Assembly (NCBI GenBank): GCA_022710085.1
Contig: JAKLHP010000015.1
Location: 1-13,426 of the forward strand
Length of the DNA: 13,426 bases
Origin: Patescibacteria group bacterium
GTDB lineage: Bacteria; Patescibacteriota; Minisyncoccia; Moranbacterales; JAKLHP01
Direction of reading: 5' to 3'
This document shows positions 11,990-13,426 of the stretch, piece by piece. The notes beneath the pieces were generated by a model. The model worked only from the letters and a program-made list of their open reading frames with translations. It was not told where the DNA came from and did not search any database. The translations under genes were made by a program, and so were the position numbers. Every line of letters starts with the position of its first letter. Within the stretch, counting starts at the first letter, position 1.

Positions 11990-13195
11990 CTATCTCGGCT
12001 TTGCATCCGACTGGCTGCCTATTGTAAATACATTTTGAAACATATTTTTTATTCTGTCGTAATTGTCTCCGCGAGGAAGAAGGATGTATCCTGCTCCATT
12101 GGTGTTTTCTGGTGCATAGAGAAGGCCTTCTTCTGTATTTTCCAGAACCCTCTGGATAGTTTCAGTATTTTGCATGCCTTGATAAATGGAAAATAGCTTT
12201 TTCATCTCCCAAGCCTGAAGATCGGTCCGTACATTATCTCCCAAGGCATTGAGGATGCCGTTTACTTTTTCAAAATCACTCAATGTTCCGATACTCACAG
12301 CCTTGTCTTTTATCTTTTGGATGACAAGCTGCTGGCGCTTGGCTCTTTCAAAATCGCTGGATTGATATCTGGCTCTGGCATAACAGAGAGCTTTTTCTCC
12401 ATTCAACTTATTCACACCGGCTGGCAATACAAAATCTCCTCCGCATTCCGGACTGCTGTTGGTACAAAGAGGGTATTGTGCCACAATTTTTCCTTTTTCA
12501 TTCTTTTTGTATTCATACTCTCCTGTCGGAGTCGTAAAAACTCCTCCTTTGTCTCCGTCGCAAACATGTTCCTGGCTAAACTGTTCCAGTTCGTTGAAGG
12601 GTTTATCCAGCGTCACTTCAATTCCTCCAATAGCATCAACTAGTTCGGTAAAGCCCTTGAAATTTATGGAAATTCCGTAATGGACAGGTACTCCGGTAAT
12701 TTCTTCAATCACCCGCTGCATATCTTCAATTCCTCCCTCTTTCCCGCGTTCCATGCCATGGGCATAAACAGCATTAATTTTTTCATAATTTTCGGTTCCA
12801 GGCATTTTCACATAAAAATCCCGAGGAATTGAAATCATGGCCACTTTATTTTCTCCCGGTTTGATGCTGACCAGCATTATAGTGTCGGCCAAAAGCCCGC
12901 CTCCCGGAACATTTTCCCCTCTCATCCCAAGAAGTAAAACATTAATCCTTCCGTCTTTTTCCCCTTCAATGGTATCGCCTACACCCGGAACAGCGTGGAC
13001 TAGGCTGGAAAATAATCCGCCTTTGATGGAAATTTTATTCAGAGTGTATCCTGCCCTAAAAGCCACTACTCCTCCAATAACAAGAAGCGCAGCCAAGACT
13101 ATCAACGTTATCTTGAGCCATTTTCTCTTCTTGGGCTTTTTGATATCACCGCTCTTCATGTAAAAATTATTTTGATTTGACGAGTCATTCATCAT
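11990..13195 (-). CDS. LytR-CpsA-Psr (LCP) family glycopolymer phosphotransferase
   Basis: The product is 401 residues. A basic cytoplasmic N-terminus and one membrane helix (27-46) are followed by the LCP domain. Family motifs are INVLLLGMRG (84-93), ADTIMLVSI (103-111, Asp104), MISIPRDFYV (120-129, Arg125 and Asp126), YEKINAVYAHG (137-147), and YARARYQSSDFERAKRQQ (272-289, with Arg274, Arg276 and Arg284). LCP enzymes transfer undecaprenyl-phosphate-linked glycopolymers to peptidoglycan outside the membrane. Between the core strands, about residues 203-258 form an extra segment with Cys212, Cys244 and Cys251. With Cys271 these make four extracytoplasmic cysteines. The start is the first of two adjacent ATGs, with only a weak GAAGAAA upstream. 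The glycosyltransferase gene ends 30 bp upstream, so both are probably cotranscribed and may act on the same polymer. Confidence 0.95.
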   Translation of the reverse strand: MMNDSSNQNNFYMKSGDIKKPKKRKWLKITLIVLAALLVIGGVVAFRAGYTLNKISIKGGLFSSLVHAVPGVGDTIEGEKDGRINVLLLGMRGENVPGGGLLADTIMLVSIKPGENKVAMISIPRDFYVKMPGTENYEKINAVYAHGMERGKEGGIEDMQRVIEEITGVPVHYGISINFKGFTELVDAIGGIEVTLDKPFNELEQFSQEHVCDGDKGGVFTTPTGEYEYKKNEKGKIVAQYPLCTNSSPECGGDFVLPAGVNKLNGEKALCYARARYQSSDFERAKRQQLVIQKIKDKAVSIGTLSDFEKVNGILNALGDNVRTDLQAWEMKKLFSIYQGMQNTETIQRVLENTEEGLLYAPENTNGAGYILLPRGDNYDRIKNMFQNVFTIGSQSDAKPR

Positions 13196-13225
13196 TTTCT
13201 TCGATTAATTTTTAAAAATTTGGAA

Positions 13226-13426
13226 TTAAATTAATTCCCGATAAATCTCCAGCATCTTCTCTGAAGATTTTTTCCAAGAAAAAAATTTCACTCTTTGAAA
13301 ACCGAGATTTATTAAATTATCCCTTAAATTTTGATTAACAAGAGAATTATATAATTTTTCCGACAAATCATCAAGGCTTTCCGGATCGAAAAATACTGCG
13401 GCGTTTTGGATTATTTCATTATGAAC
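13226..13426 (-). CDS. C-terminal end of a GT4-type glycosyltransferase (5' end outside the window)
   Basis: The frame enters at the window edge and runs 66 codons to TAA at 13228-13226. The visible sequence contains AAVFFDPESLDDLSEKLYNS, followed by an LRDNLINLGFQR segment, then FSWKKSSEKMLEIYRELI. This is the standard end of GT-B fold, family 4-like glycosyltransferases: the F-D-P-x(4)-L strand-turn after the nucleotide-sugar site, then the FSW-x-K helix ending in IYxxL. The donor and acceptor cannot be read from this fragment. It lies 30 bp before the LCP gene, which suits synthesis of a lipid-linked glycan that LCP then attaches to the wall. Confidence 0.8.
   Translation of the reverse strand, partial: VHNEIIQNAAVFFDPESLDDLSEKLYNSLVNQNLRDNLINLGFQRVKFFSWKKSSEKMLEIYRELI

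Overview
The window is an AT-rich, tightly packed bacterial segment. All genes but one lie on the minus strand, in short operons with 15 to 100 bp gaps. Gene style and content point to a Candidate Phyla Radiation (Patescibacteria, probably Parcubacteria-like) genome. The clues are a divergent PurD-like ATP-grasp gene, a Wzy_C/TPR fusion, LCP and MltG envelope enzymes, small orphan membrane proteins, frequent lack of Shine-Dalgarno sequences, TTG/GTG starts and AATTTT-rich intergenic repeats. The lineage is an inference; no marker gene such as rRNA is present. The standard code fits, since no in-frame TGA is needed.

Layout from right to left, the direction of minus-strand transcription. The tail of a GT4-type glycosyltransferase (13226-13426) is followed 30 bp later by an LCP glycopolymer ligase (11990-13195). 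After an intergenic repeat cluster come thioredoxin reductase (10972-11886), a promoter, YjbQ (10403-10843), protein-L-isoaspartate methyltransferase (9706-10332) and the MltG transglycosylase (8657-9676). The only plus-strand gene is a membrane-anchored hypothetical protein (7872-8546). It is divergent from an operon holding the O-antigen ligase-like/TPR protein (5137-7698), a helical soluble hypothetical protein (4552-5121) and a conserved-TM-helix protein (3789-4472), closed by a terminator. Next come three genes with their own promoters: a Cys-rich membrane-anchored protein (3138-3692), a sensor-kinase-like multi-TM domain with no kinase (2075-2923) and a small multi-TM protein behind a fully consensus sigma70-type promoter (1308-1898). 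The window ends inside a PurD-like ligase (1-1217).

The common theme is the cell envelope. It includes glycan assembly and transfer (glycosyltransferase, Wzy_C-type protein, LCP), peptidoglycan strand release (MltG), a channel-like membrane protein and several exported proteins with even numbers of cysteines. TrxB, Pcm and YjbQ are cytosolic redox, repair and metabolic functions.

The observations most worth a second look are the regular C-x6-C repeat protein, the kinase-less sensor domain with a leader ORF and hairpin, the thioredoxin reductase without the usual NADPH-phosphate motif, and the inverted/tandem repeat cluster at 11891-11982. I see no CRISPR array, tRNA, rRNA, integrase or complete mobile element.
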